A stretch of 22,102 bases of DNA from Ichthyophonus hoferi (lineage: Eukaryota > Opisthokonta > Ichthyosporea > Ichthyophonida > Ichthyophonidae): positions 29,427 through 51,528 of the forward strand of contig NAOQ01000525.1 in NCBI GenBank assembly GCA_002751075.1. The letters run 5' to 3'. Of this stretch, positions 20,106-22,102 are shown piece after piece (positions within the stretch are counted from its first letter, which is position 1; each line of letters begins with the position of its first letter). The translations under genes were made by a program, and so were the position numbers. The notes under the pieces were generated by a model that ran no database searches, had not been told where the DNA came from, and was given only the letters and a program-made list of their open reading frames with translations.

Positions 20106-22102
<1,997 letters not shown>

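Overview
The window is intron-rich, AT-rich (roughly two thirds A+T by eye) nuclear DNA of a eukaryote. Five protein genes can be read as split genes with phase-consistent exons. Their products match animal-type proteins: RAD18, an ISY1-like splicing factor, RAD1, ATG14 and LRRC40. Exons are short (30 to 260 bases), introns are 81 to about 1000 bases, and simple repeats fill many introns. An animal, possibly an early-branching one such as a sponge, fits best, but the taxon is inference. No rRNA, tRNA, CRISPR array, transposon or virus-derived element was recognised.

Layout from left to right. (1) 565-1268, minus: the first two coding exons of RAD18, encoding its RING finger; the gene runs off the left edge. 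(2) 1269-4391: about 3.1 kb of AT-rich DNA without a gene I can support. (3) 4392-8569, plus: a divergent ISY1-like gene in seven or eight exons. (4) 8570-10140: a convergent intergenic stretch with a 19-base tandem repeat and small ATTGG/CCAAT hairpins. (5) 10141-13529, minus: a complete RAD1 gene in ten exons, 281 codons, almost the same length as human RAD1. (6) 13530-14127: a 598-base divergent interval between RAD1 and ATG14 with ATF/CREB-like TGACGTCA sites, CCAAT boxes and GTAAACA sites. (7) 14128-18416, plus: ATG14 in eight exons, 408 codons. (8) 18417-20105: a convergent intergenic stretch with a 42-base tandem repeat and a nested inverted repeat. (9) 20106-22102, minus: the last six exons of LRRC40, running off the right edge.

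Functionally the genes are housekeeping genes. RAD18 (E3 ligase for PCNA in damage tolerance) and RAD1 (9-1-1 checkpoint clamp) both act at stalled replication forks and lie about 9 kb apart. ISY1 works in the spliceosome and ATG14 in autophagy initiation; LRRC40 is a leucine-rich-repeat protein of unclear role.

Most worth a second look: a strong excess of the pentamer ATTGG/CCAAT across about 5.4-21 kb in introns and exons alike; two tandem LIR-like motifs in an ATG14 that ends before the region corresponding to the human C-terminal membrane-binding tail; a probable GC-AG intron in RAD18; a 33-base repeat in RAD1 intron 6 that stays in the RAD1 reading frame and contains splice-site-like words; and the RAD1/ATG14 shared promoter interval.
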